From Candidatus Phycorickettsia trachydisci (GTDB lineage: Bacteria > Pseudomonadota > Alphaproteobacteria > Rickettsiales > Rickettsiaceae), in contig NZ_CP027845.1 in NCBI RefSeq assembly GCF_003015145.1, positions 62,001-126,000 of the forward strand: 64,000 nt of DNA, in the 5' to 3' direction. The notes beneath the pieces are model-generated. The model worked only from the letters and a program-made list of their open reading frames with translations, was not told the DNA's origin and did no database searches. The translations under genes were made by a program, and so were the position numbers. Below are positions 38,107 to 46,848 of the stretch, in pieces; position 1 is the first letter of the stretch, and each line of letters starts with the position of its first letter.

Positions 38107-39978
38107 TTAGATATTATGCTGATTATCCGTAGAGTCATTAAGTTCAATCTCTCCAATTTGCGTCATATCGTGGTTTGCGTGATCTATCAAGGAAAGTGGA
38201 TCCGACTCAAGCTTGCTCTCTAGAAACTCTATAATCTGATTTAATTCATTGGATTCAGAAAGACTTTTAGCAGATTTCAACCCTTTTTCGACATTAGCGC
38301 CGTGGTCGGCTAATAGTTTTACCATCTTGAAGTTTTGATCATATATTGCTAAAGACATAGCACTGTTTAGATGATCTAAATCAGTGCTATCTGCAAGTAA
38401 TAGTTTTACCATGCCCAAGTCTTTTCCCCACACTGCGGCTTTTAAAGCTTTTACATTCAAAGAATCGGGTATTTTATGTTGAAGTAATAGTTTTACTGTA
38501 TCCAAATCTTTCGCCCTCACTGATGTTTCGAAAGCTGCTGCGTTCAAAGGATCATTGAAATTAGGTTTGTATTTCATTAATAAGCTGATTATTTCTTTTC
38601 TAGACAACACGCAATAATATAAAGCAGACAGACCATTATTTATGATTTGATTAGGATCGGCTCCTAAGCTGAGTAGTAAGTCTATCTGTTCTGGTGTTCC
38701 TGATACGATAGTATGTTTAAAAGTTTCAGTAGCATCTGCGCCATTTTCTAACAACAATTTTACCAATGACTGATTAGGTTGATCTATAGCTAGCATTAAA
38801 GGAGATATACCATCCTTGCCTGGAAGGTTAGGGTTGGCTCCTTTACCCAGTAATAATTTAACAATACTTTCTTGTTTTTCAAATGCCTCTTGAGTTAAAG
38901 AGCTTTGTATACCCTGTTGTTCGAAGAGAAGCTTAATCTTGTTGTTATTGATGATCAAAGCTAGCGGAGTAAATCCATTTGAATTATTAAATTGATTTAG
39001 GTTCCAGCTTTTGTCTAGAAAATATCTAATAAGTTCTATATTTTGTTCTATACAAGCTCCTTCGTAGTAATCTATATAGGTAATGTTTTCATCGAAAAAT
39101 GAAAGTGGTAAATCTTCTTCTTTTAAAAAATTCACTGTCTCTTGGGATTTATCTGTTAAATTCTTGATTAAATAACCGTGTTGTAAAATTTTTTCTTGAT
39201 CTTTTGTGAATTGAGTGGGGGCAAGTGTTTCTCCATTGAGCAATATTTTGTTACAAAATTCATTAAATTTTTTATTTTCCCTTACTAAAACTTCTTCGGG
39301 ATTTTGGAATGTATCTTCTGTACAGTGAAATTCGTATTCAGTTACTTTTTGCTGTTTCCAAAAGAAGTAGACACTTTCGTAATTCCAAGTACTAATACCT
39401 GCTCCTTCAAATATTTCAAAGGCAAGATTATCTAAAAATGCCTGTAATGTAATAGCTCTTATAGATTTATTAGATGTTGAAGTGTCGTAATTAGTCCATT
39501 TTTCAATACTTTTGCTAAAAGCAAGATGACATAGCATGCCTCTTGACTCTAGATCCTCAGATACGTGAGTGAATAAAATAGAGTCTTTTGGTAAACTGGT
39601 TATTTCTTTGTGTGCATTACCAGAAAAACAAGACCATATATGAATGTGTAAAGGACTCTTTTTGCTTAATATATTTAGGAATGAAAAGATATCTTTAAAG
39701 CGATAACATAATCCATCCTCTCCTAAACTTAATCCATATACTTTATCAGAAGGTAGTTCTGATAAGCCGAGTTTATCACTACCATGCGCATGTATGTCAA
39801 TCCTAGTTGTAGAATCTATTTTTCCCATGAGGGATATCCATTTATCTTGGTCCATGTGTCTTATAATTAAGGAATCTGGAGTAGAATAAAATTTTTCTAT
39901 TTGTTTAAACTGGTCGGAATTTTCGGGTAAAAGATTATTACCAATAATCAGTAAACGTTTTAAAATCATATAATTCAA
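38107..39978 (-). CDS. Caspase-fold-like (clan CD) protease domain fused to ankyrin repeats
   Basis: A 623-aa protein. The N-terminal ~240 residues are not ankyrin and carry a His-Cys pair in the context of clan CD cysteine peptidases. A hydrophobic strand runs into His65-Gly66 (RIDIHAHGSD), and 52 residues later a second hydrophobic strand runs into Cys117 in LHIHIWSCFSGNA. This H-G ... S-C-x-S-G pattern is that of caspase/CHAT/C80-like proteases. Residues ~300-600 hold about eight ankyrin repeats (GFTPLALIINNNK, GISPLMLAIDQPNQSLVKLLL). The tail is acidic (NHDMTQIGEIEL). There is no signal peptide. A secreted protease aimed by ankyrin repeats at a host target is a plausible reading, but activity is unproven and the family assignment rests on motifs alone. 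Confidence 0.85.
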   Translation of the reverse strand: MNYMILKRLLIIGNNLLPENSDQFKQIEKFYSTPDSLIIRHMDQDKWISLMGKIDSTTRIDIHAHGSDKLGLSELPSDKVYGLSLGEDGLCYRFKDIFSFLNILSKKSPLHIHIWSCFSGNAHKEITSLPKDSILFTHVSEDLESRGMLCHLAFSKSIEKWTNYDTSTSNKSIRAITLQAFLDNLAFEIFEGAGISTWNYESVYFFWKQQKVTEYEFHCTEDTFQNPEEVLVRENKKFNEFCNKILLNGETLAPTQFTKDQEKILQHGYLIKNLTDKSQETVNFLKEEDLPLSFFDENITYIDYYEGACIEQNIELIRYFLDKSWNLNQFNNSNGFTPLALIINNNKIKLLFEQQGIQSSLTQEAFEKQESIVKLLLGKGANPNLPGKDGISPLMLAIDQPNQSLVKLLLENGADATETFKHTIVSGTPEQIDLLLSLGADPNQIINNGLSALYYCVLSRKEIISLLMKYKPNFNDPLNAAAFETSVRAKDLDTVKLLLQHKIPDSLNVKALKAAVWGKDLGMVKLLLADSTDLDHLNSAMSLAIYDQNFKMVKLLADHGANVEKGLKSAKSLSESNELNQIIEFLESKLESDPLSLIDHANHDMTQIGEIELNDSTDNQHNI

Positions 39979-40256
39979 ATTTATTTGGTTACTTTAGTTT
40001 TTACCATACTGAGACTATAAATACTAGTAATAACTTAAATATATTAGTTATAACCTCAGTATTCCTAAATTATTTTAGTTTATGTTTAAAAACTCTCAAA
40101 GTATAGTCAGCTTACTTTGGAAATAATTTCAATAATAACAATTTTAATATTTGTTATGTCAAAAATAAATAATATTTCTATATTCTTTACCATAGATTTG
40201 TTAAATTAAATATAGTATAGTGTATTAATTTATAAGTAATTATTAAGTTTTTTGTT

Positions 40257-43200
40257 ATGCTTCCTAGGTCTAAATTATTGGGTCTTATTTTATTGGGACA
40301 CGTCGCTTTATGTGCTGAAGATGGGGAAATAGATATCAATTCTATTGAAAGAAATGATAGAACAAGACCTGCGTTCCTTCATAGTACGGGACATTTTACT
40401 GGGGTAAGCTCCTTAAATTCAGGAAGTGTAGGATCGGGTGATGGTTTTGCAAATGGTATTAATTTAAATAGAGAGGCATCTTTATATAGTGACCGTGCAA
40501 GTACTGCTATTGATCCTATAGCATGGGGTGTGATGCCTAGGGGGTTTGATCAAAGTATGCTACAAAATAGTCTGGCTACTCATCGCGGTCTTGGAAGACA
40601 AGAAAATAGGCAAGAATATTTAGATGGTATAAGTGATTTGTTTAATGAATCAGAAAACTCGGATACAGCAAGTGATAGGATGGATTCGGGGCCGAGCATT
40701 ATTGATCAGGTTAATGCCATAAACAAAAGCATGAGTGGAAGCAGTTCATCTCAAATACGAAATCAATTACCTTGGGATTCGAGAGTAGGACCTAATGCTA
40801 ATAGAGAAAATATAAAAAGATTGCTTGATAAATATCCAGATCTTTTAGAACGTAGGAGCCTTCTTAGTGATCCTTTGGGAGATAAAGATATGAAACAAAT
40901 GGCTATAAGTCAAGAAAAGACTGCTGCTTTAGAAAAGCCTGGGGGTGGTAGAGGATTATTTTCTTCAGAATGTGATAGAGATATAAATGATCAGCAAGGT
41001 GGGGGGCAAAATATTACTCCGTCTTCAACAACATTGGTACTAGCACCTGCATCATCTCCAGCATCTGCATCATCTCCAGCTCCTGCGCCGGCACCAGCAC
41101 CAGCTCCTGCACCAGCTCCTGCACCAGCTCCTGCACCAGCTCCTGCACCAGCTCCTGCACCAGCTCCTGCACCAGCTCCTGCACCAGCACCAGCACCAGC
41201 TCCTGCACCAGCTCCTGCACCAGCTCCTGCACCAGCTCCTGCATCAGCACCCGTACAGCAGCAACCCCTACAACCACAAACCGTACAACCACAACCTGTA
41301 CAGCAACCACAACCCATACAACCACAACCTGTACAGCAACCACAACCCATACAACCACAACCCATACAACCACAACCCATACAACCACAACCCATACAAC
41401 CACAACCTATACAACCACAACCTGTACAGCAGCAACATCAGCAAGCGGCAACTAAGATACAGGCTTTAGTCCGTGGGTATCAATCTAGGTTGCGGCAAGA
41501 AGGCGATGAGCGACAGGCTGTAGAAATTGAAACAGAAGAAAGAAATTCTAACCTTTCTACTGTTAGAAATAATCATAATGGTAGAAGAAATATTAAGAGA
41601 TGGATTCCTGGAATTACGGTTCTTGGGGCTCTTGGAGCAATAGCAAATTATTTTATTGTTCCAAGCGGTGAGCCGGCTCATGATCTACCTTCAACAGACC
41701 CTGCAGTATTTCCTAATACTAATACCGATCAGCCTGAGGGTATATTGAATACAAAAAGTAATGGTAGTGATGTCATGGCTCATCGCCCAACTTCCCAAGA
41801 TCCTGGGCCATTTCCTGCGCCAGCGCCAGTACCTGAATCAGATCCGTCATTAGTTATTGATATTAATATTAATCAGCCTGTAGTGGAATGTGCATCGGAT
41901 ATAGAAAGTATGGATAATGGTCATATTACCAATGATTTGATAAGTATCAATGAGCATGGAATAAGCACTAGATTTGAGCATGAGATTAAGATAGCTGGTG
42001 TGCCTCTTCAATTACCTACTACATATAATAATTCATTTTCTGGTGGTTTATTGTCTGCTCAAAACGATCAGACAGGAGTACTGGAGAAAAATGATATAGG
42101 TGAATCAATGGAAGTTCCTGAACACCATATATTAGGTTCTACAATCGCATCGTCTTCTCCTGCAATATCAATTTTTGAGTCAGTACCAGCTCTTGCCTCA
42201 GCAAATACGTCTGAGCCCGAATCTACTACTAAACCTACTACCGATCAAGAACCAAAAACTGGGGATGAATCTGATAGTAAAAACAATAGAGGGAGTTATA
42301 AAAATATGTTTTACGGAGCCATGGCGGCTGCGGGGGCTTATCTTGGTCTTGGGCCCCATCTTGTAGATCACGAAGCAAATTCTGAACAGGATGACGAATC
42401 AGATATTGATATAGTGGAAGATGTCCCAAACCCTGCTGCTGGATCAAACCCTCCTGCTGCTGGATCAAACCCTCATGCTGCTGGATCAAACCCTCATGCT
42501 GCTGGATCAAACCCTCCTGCTGCTGGATCAAACCCTCCTGCTGCTGGATCAAACCCTCATGCTGCTGGATCAAACCCTCATGCTGCTGGATCAAACCCTC
42601 ATGCTGCTGGATCAAACCCTCATGCTGCTGGATCAAACCCTCCTGCTGCTGGATCAAACCCTCCTGCAGCTGGTCCTGATCAAGGTGGAGGAGCTGGTCA
42701 GAACAATGGAAAAAATTATGGTGTATTGGGTGGAGTTCTGGGTGCAGTTGCTTCTACCGTAGCTTATTTGAGTAATTACATGGGTGCTAATACACAAGAT
42801 CAAGCTGTTGATCAAACTAATTCACCGGATCAGCAAAACTTAAACGATGAGGTTAGAAATTATGAAGATAGCGGTGGAGCGAAGAGAGATATTGGAGTAA
42901 AACCAGATAAGTCCAATAAAGGAGGCGAAACTCAGTCCGATACTCATTCATCAAGCGATTCAGAGAGTGAAGATAGTGGAATTGTAAGTGTAAGTGATGT
43001 GAATGGAAATGACCCAGAAGGTACGGATGGAGAAGATGATAGAAATGAAGAAGAAAATACAGAAGGCGGTGGAAATCCTGCGCCCGATTTAAATCCAGAA
43101 CCTATTCAGAGTCCAAAAATATCCGAGCAAACTAAAGGATATATAGATAGGGGAAGTATGGTACTGCCTATATATCTATTTGCAGAGAATCAAATAAAGT

Positions 43201-44036
43201 CTCATTTAAGCCAGATAGATGAAGTTTTATTGCCAGCTGCGGGTGAAAAAGACCCTAGTTATATTTACAGACCATGGATTTCTGGTAATCTGGGTTTCAT
43301 TAGTCAAGATTATAAAGGAGACCTGGGATCTTACGCTGTTGGAAGTGATTTTATACTTAGCGATTGCTTTAAGCTTGGTATTGCCTACTTAAATATTACT
43401 GGTAAGTTTAAGTATAATGAGGTTGCATCCAGCGTTAAGTCTAATGTTTTTCAAATTTATGGGCAATATGACATTACGCCTGAATTATTTGTGCAATCTG
43501 CTTTATCCCATATCAATAGTAAGGTTAGTGATGAAAGGACAAAGTATAGGTCGAAAGGTTTTGGGGCATTTAGTTTACTAAATTATAAAATTAGCTTATC
43601 GGAAGATATATCCTTAATTCCTCATATGGGTTTGCGTTACCTGCAATCTAAGGATGGTGATCGATCTTTTATCGTGGATGAAGGTTTAGTTGAACAGAAA
43701 GGTCAGAAAAATAAGATATTAGCAGGCATTATAGGCTCAAAGCTTGAGGTTACTAAGCACTTAAGAGATTCATATTTGGCATATGGTTTCTCAGCAGGAC
43801 TTTCAAAGGATATATTTAACAAAGGCCAAGGATCAAAAGCTACTTTACTTGATGCCAATGGAGTTGGAGTTGATAATTATCAAGGTAAAAAGTTAGGTAG
43901 GACCGTAGTATATAACTTAGGACTAAATACTGCTTTAAAAAGCAGAAGAATTGAATTAAGCCTGAATTATAATTTTGCATTTGGTCATAAATATAAGGCT
44001 CATCAAGGCAACATAAAGTTACAATTGAAATTATGA
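40257..44036 (+). CDS. Autotransporter-like surface protein with low-complexity repeats and an IQ motif
   Basis: A 1259-aa protein with a signal peptide (residues 1-19, LLGLILLGHVALC). A disordered passenger follows, with an Ala-Pro repeat (~265-331), a Gln-Pro repeat (~336-392), and an IQ-type motif at 401-413 (KIQALVRGYQSRLR). Eleven 7-residue AAGSNP(P/H) repeats lie at ~723-800. Three Gly/Ala-rich hydrophobic segments occur at ~449-469, 683-702 and 821-844. From ~960 to the end the protein has alternating beta strands, an RPWISGNLGFISQDY opening and an IKLQLKL end, like an autotransporter beta-barrel. Rickettsial Sca proteins share this plan. Internal hydrophobic segments are unusual for a passenger. 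Surface exposure and host contact are inferred. Confidence 0.85.
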   Translation: MLPRSKLLGLILLGHVALCAEDGEIDINSIERNDRTRPAFLHSTGHFTGVSSLNSGSVGSGDGFANGINLNREASLYSDRASTAIDPIAWGVMPRGFDQSMLQNSLATHRGLGRQENRQEYLDGISDLFNESENSDTASDRMDSGPSIIDQVNAINKSMSGSSSSQIRNQLPWDSRVGPNANRENIKRLLDKYPDLLERRSLLSDPLGDKDMKQMAISQEKTAALEKPGGGRGLFSSECDRDINDQQGGGQNITPSSTTLVLAPASSPASASSPAPAPAPAPAPAPAPAPAPAPAPAPAPAPAPAPAPAPAPAPAPAPAPAPAPAPAPASAPVQQQPLQPQTVQPQPVQQPQPIQPQPVQQPQPIQPQPIQPQPIQPQPIQPQPIQPQPVQQQHQQAATKIQALVRGYQSRLRQEGDERQAVEIETEERNSNLSTVRNNHNGRRNIKRWIPGITVLGALGAIANYFIVPSGEPAHDLPSTDPAVFPNTNTDQPEGILNTKSNGSDVMAHRPTSQDPGPFPAPAPVPESDPSLVIDININQPVVECASDIESMDNGHITNDLISINEHGISTRFEHEIKIAGVPLQLPTTYNNSFSGGLLSAQNDQTGVLEKNDIGESMEVPEHHILGSTIASSSPAISIFESVPALASANTSEPESTTKPTTDQEPKTGDESDSKNNRGSYKNMFYGAMAAAGAYLGLGPHLVDHEANSEQDDESDIDIVEDVPNPAAGSNPPAAGSNPHAAGSNPHAAGSNPPAAGSNPPAAGSNPHAAGSNPHAAGSNPHAAGSNPHAAGSNPPAAGSNPPAAGPDQGGGAGQNNGKNYGVLGGVLGAVASTVAYLSNYMGANTQDQAVDQTNSPDQQNLNDEVRNYEDSGGAKRDIGVKPDKSNKGGETQSDTHSSSDSESEDSGIVSVSDVNGNDPEGTDGEDDRNEEENTEGGGNPAPDLNPEPIQSPKISEQTKGYIDRGSMVLPIYLFAENQIKSHLSQIDEVLLPAAGEKDPSYIYRPWISGNLGFISQDYKGDLGSYAVGSDFILSDCFKLGIAYLNITGKFKYNEVASSVKSNVFQIYGQYDITPELFVQSALSHINSKVSDERTKYRSKGFGAFSLLNYKISLSEDISLIPHMGLRYLQSKDGDRSFIVDEGLVEQKGQKNKILAGIIGSKLEVTKHLRDSYLAYGFSAGLSKDIFNKGQGSKATLLDANGVGVDNYQGKKLGRTVVYNLGLNTALKSRRIELSLNYNFAFGHKYKAHQGNIKLQLKL
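41064..41250 (+). repeat. Ala-Pro coding repeat (6-bp GCTCCT/GCACCA units)
   Basis: Tandem GC(N)CC(N) units encode alternating Ala and Pro for about 60 residues in the surface protein. The 12-bp unit CACCAGCTCCTG recurs exactly many times, so the length is likely to vary by slippage without breaking the frame. Confidence 0.9.
41268..41430 (+). repeat. Gln-Pro coding repeat (15- and 18-bp units)
   Basis: Units such as CCCATACAACCACAA repeat in tandem and encode QPIQPQ/QPVQQP. The purity of the last several copies suggests recent expansion. Confidence 0.9.
42427..42672 (+). repeat. 21-bp coding tandem repeat (AAGSNPP/AAGSNPH)
   Basis: Eleven consecutive 21-bp units encode AAGSNP followed by P or H. 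They differ almost only at one base (CCT or CAT) of the last codon. All are multiples of three, so copy-number change keeps the frame. Confidence 0.93.
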
Positions 44037-45188
44037 CATTGTGGCTTTGATTATTTGATTCTTCAAACGGGGGAAGCAATTTAGAAAATTAAATCCGACT
44101 TTTTTGATAACCTTAGATGGTAGCGACTGATTTCTAAAAATCTTATCAATAAAATCAGTAGCAAAAAACATCTTAAGGTTATCGTATTTGCGGCTTTTTT
44201 GATAATCCTTTAAGGCAATCTCATTTAACTCTAATCCAAGATTAAAGTATCTGCTTATAATCTTGCTTAAAGATGCAATATCGATAATTCCCAAGTTCAA
44301 ACCTTGACCTGCAAGTGGATGAATATGATGTGCCGCATCGCCTACAAGTACTAAGTTTTTAAAGAAATATTTATCAGTAACCTGTGCTGTTAGATTAAAG
44401 AGTTGAATGTCATTTGTAATTTTCACCTCGCCCCAGAAATTTCCTAAAATCTTTTGAATTTGATGAGTTAGTTCTCTTTTATCTAATAGCTTATACATAG
44501 ATGCAAGTTCGGACTCTACGCTCCATACGACAGCAGATTCATTCTGATCTAAAAGGGGCAGGGTGGCAAATGGTCCTGTTGGCAAAAAGTGCTCTATGGC
44601 TGCGTTATTATGAGCTTTTTCGTGCCAGATGTTAAATACAAATGCAGCTTCGCCGTAACACTTATTTACGCTATAGCCAAAGTATTTGTCTTTGATAATA
44701 GAATTTCTACCATCACTTACGATAACTAAATCTGGTTTTAGTAAAGTTCCATCTTCTAAGGTCAAGTTACACACCTCTCCATCAAAGCTGACATCATTAT
44801 AGCCTACAGATTTGGTTAATTTGATCAGCTTATTTTCTTTAACAAGGGAAAATAACGTTTGTTTTAAGCTGCCTCCATCTATCATGTAACCCAGCGCTCC
44901 GCTTAAACCTAACTCATTTTTGCTAAAACGCAGTGTTTCAGGCTGATAGTTATGCATTACGTATATATCATTTACATCAGCTGCATATTCTCTTAAGTGT
45001 TTCCAAAGGTTAATTTCTTCTAAAAAATCCTTAGATTTTAAGTTAATGGAAATTGTTCTTGGATCTTGCAAGAATTTACCTGTACAAGGGCTTTTTTCAA
45101 TAATTGTTGATGAAATACCTTTGTGGCTCAAAGCAAGAGCCGCAATCATTCCGCTGTAACCACATCCTAAAATAACTATATCTTTCAT
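44031..45188 (-). CDS. UbiH/UbiF/COQ6-family FAD monooxygenase
   Basis: A 385-aa flavoprotein hydroxylase. The FAD-binding loop GCGYSGMIAALAL is at the N-terminus, the DG motif is VIVSDGRNSII, and the second FAD motif is LVGDAAHHIHPLAGQGLNLG. The C-terminal helical part is typical. Such enzymes hydroxylate the ubiquinone ring; which position (UbiH, UbiF, UbiI or UbiL type) cannot be told from sequence here. Its 3' end overlaps the last 6 bp of the convergent autotransporter gene. Its start overlaps the pgpA stop by 4 bp. Confidence 0.88.
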   Translation of the reverse strand: MKDIVILGCGYSGMIAALALSHKGISSTIIEKSPCTGKFLQDPRTISINLKSKDFLEEINLWKHLREYAADVNDIYVMHNYQPETLRFSKNELGLSGALGYMIDGGSLKQTLFSLVKENKLIKLTKSVGYNDVSFDGEVCNLTLEDGTLLKPDLVIVSDGRNSIIKDKYFGYSVNKCYGEAAFVFNIWHEKAHNNAAIEHFLPTGPFATLPLLDQNESAVVWSVESELASMYKLLDKRELTHQIQKILGNFWGEVKITNDIQLFNLTAQVTDKYFFKNLVLVGDAAHHIHPLAGQGLNLGIIDIASLSKIISRYFNLGLELNEIALKDYQKSRKYDNLKMFFATDFIDKIFRNQSLPSKVIKKVGFNFLNCFPRLKNQIIKATMS

Positions 45189-45787
45189 GGATTAAATTTT
45201 AAAAAGTTAAACATTAAGGCGTAAAAAGAAACGCTTGCAAATATCGCTGCTAAAACATCATCTAGCATGATACCAAGACCGCCTTTTATATTCTGATCAA
45301 TATAATCTATTGGCCAAGGTTTAAAAATATCAAAAATTCTAAATAACACAAAAGGCAAAATAAAAGTTACAAACAGATCTAAGATTAAAAGATATGTTTT
45401 TTGTTCGTATATTTTTTCTTGTCTTAAATACATCGCAAACATCATGTGCCCAAAAAGGCATAAAATACTGGTTAGTAATTGGCCTACAACTTCGTCAATT
45501 ACAACTTCCGAAGGATCCTGATCTTGTTTATCTTGAATATAAAGCTCTGATGCAACTGTCCCTATTATAAATAAAAACAGAGTAAAAAGTAGCATAATGC
45601 AAAATTTTAGAACCCGAATATCGACACCGGGTAGTATCATAGAAGCTTGTACCAATAAGTTTGCATCTACAAAGTAATGAAGTAGAATAAGTAAAGGAAA
45701 CGCTGCCAGTGAGCCAAATGTACCTGGTGCTACAGGAATTTTACCGATAAAGCCGAAGGTAACTATTATTTTTATAAAGGTGTTCAT
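45185..45787 (-). CDS. pgpA: Phosphatidylglycerophosphatase A
   Basis: A 200-aa membrane protein of the PgpA family. It has the motifs PVAPGTFGSLAAFPL, VIDEVVGQLL and a late KGGLGIMLDDVLAAI, with several hydrophobic helices. It dephosphorylates phosphatidylglycerophosphate to phosphatidylglycerol. It carries an extra ~30-residue hydrophobic/charged insert near residues 50-90 compared with the usual ~165-aa form. Its start lies 42 bp from the divergent nth gene. Confidence 0.92.
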   Translation of the reverse strand: MNTFIKIIVTFGFIGKIPVAPGTFGSLAAFPLLILLHYFVDANLLVQASMILPGVDIRVLKFCIMLLFTLFLFIIGTVASELYIQDKQDQDPSEVVIDEVVGQLLTSILCLFGHMMFAMYLRQEKIYEQKTYLLILDLFVTFILPFVLFRIFDIFKPWPIDYIDQNIKGGLGIMLDDVLAAIFASVSFYALMFNFLKFNP

Positions 45788-45829
45788 TGTTTTTCAGTAG
45801 TTTATAATATTTTATAATAACCAAAACAA

Positions 45830-46450
45830 ATGCAGATAGAAGAAGTTTTAAATATTTTTGCTAGCGATAATCCTAACCCTGGTATTGAGCTTGATTTTGT
45901 AAATAATTATACACTTGTTGTTGCTGTGGTTTTATCGGCGCAGGCAACAGATGTGATGGTTAATAAAATTACGCCTCCCTTGTTTGCTATCTGTGATACG
46001 CCAGAGAAGATGGTTGCATTAGGTGAGGAAAAGCTTAAAGAGTATGTGAAAAGAATCAATTATTTCAATACCAAGGCTAAAAATATTATATCCCTTTCTA
46101 AAGTGTTAGTTGAGAAATTTCACTCAACCGTGCCTAATAATTTTGATGCACTTGTCACACTACCTGGTATTGGTAGGAAGAGTGCAAATGTGATTCTAGC
46201 TAGTGCCTTTGGAGCTCCGACTATGGCTGTTGATACTCACGTGAAGCGAGTGGCAAATCGTATGGGTTTTTCAAATTCTAAAGATCCAGAAAGAGTTGAA
46301 CAAGATTTATTAAAGGTTATAGACATTAAGTGGAGACCGCGGGCTCATCAGTGGTTAGTGCTTCATGGTCGCTATATTTGTAAAGCTCTCAAACCAAAAT
46401 GTCCTGAATGTAAGGTTAGTAAATATTGTAAGCTGTACAATATGGTATAG
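45830..46450 (+). CDS. nth: Endonuclease III
   Basis: A 206-aa DNA glycosylase/AP lyase. The helix-hairpin-helix with catalytic Lys is LPGIGRKSANVIL, the catalytic Asp follows in AVDTHVKRVANR, and the C-terminal 4Fe-4S loop is C-x6-C-x2-C-x5-C (CKALKPKCPECKVSKYC). It removes oxidised pyrimidines in base excision repair. Confidence 0.97.
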   Translation: MQIEEVLNIFASDNPNPGIELDFVNNYTLVVAVVLSAQATDVMVNKITPPLFAICDTPEKMVALGEEKLKEYVKRINYFNTKAKNIISLSKVLVEKFHSTVPNNFDALVTLPGIGRKSANVILASAFGAPTMAVDTHVKRVANRMGFSNSKDPERVEQDLLKVIDIKWRPRAHQWLVLHGRYICKALKPKCPECKVSKYCKLYNMV

Positions 46451-46531
46451 CTGCACTACATCCTACACAAATCATCAAGAAAGCCAAAATTTTTTAGCAG
46501 GTAATTTGGGATATGCTATTCTGCTTGAAAT

Positions 46532-46677
46532 TAGACACTGTTAACAAACTAGTTCTTTTTGGTGTTTTTGACGTTGCAGTCCTGCTCAAATCCTCAAATA
46601 CGTTTAGTATTATTCGGTTTTCCGCGCGTCTGCTCCTAAAAAACCCCTAAAAAGAACTAGTTTGTTAACAGTGTCTA
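46532..46677. mobile_element. MITE-like element with 28-bp terminal inverted repeats and TA flanks
   Basis: A perfect 28-bp inverted repeat (left 46533-46560, beginning AGACACTGTTAACAAACTAG; right 46649-46676) encloses 88 bp with no ORF. The outermost bases form a TA on both sides, as expected if a 142-bp element inserted at TA. This is the target preference of IS630/Tc1-mariner transposases. No transposase gene is in the window, so it would be non-autonomous. Confidence 0.82.
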
Positions 46678-46716
46678 TTTAATCCAAATGTTTACAATAA
46701 AATAGTGGCAGAACTT

Positions 46717-46824
46717 ATGGAAGAAGAGCAAGAAATAGATAAAGACCAAGAAACTGATAAAGATGCAGAGCAAGTTCCTGAGCCTAAAAAGAGAAGGAAG
46801 CCAGAGCGCGTTCTATACCTGTAA
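46717..46824 (+). CDS. Possible 35-aa charged peptide or gene remnant
   Basis: A short ORF right after the MITE encodes an acidic then basic peptide (MEEEQEIDKDQETDK ... PKKRRKPERV). The frame is also open back to the MITE edge (reading NPNVYNKIVAEL), so it may be the C-terminal stump of a gene interrupted or left behind by the insertion. There is no clear ribosome site. The rest of 46451-46848 holds only the MITE and non-coding sequence. Confidence 0.22.
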   Translation: MEEEQEIDKDQETDKDAEQVPEPKKRRKPERVLYL

Positions 46825-46848
46825 ATACCTTATCTAATAGTGTTTAAA

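Noticed and set aside
38107-39978. Toxin-antitoxin or defence island around the caspase-like gene
   Set aside because: No partner sensor, nuclease or antitoxin gene is adjacent, and the neighbours are ankyrin and surface proteins.
42427-42672. CRISPR-like array
   Set aside because: The 21-bp units abut without spacers and are in-frame coding repeats.
40991-42762. Long reading frames on both strands across the repeats
   Set aside because: Pure repeats of period 3n leave several frames open. The + strand frame has the signal peptide and beta-barrel, so the others are by-products.
46532-46677. Rho-independent terminator at the long inverted repeat
   Set aside because: The arms are 88 bp apart, perfectly matched over 28 bp, and flanked by TA, which fits a transposable element better.
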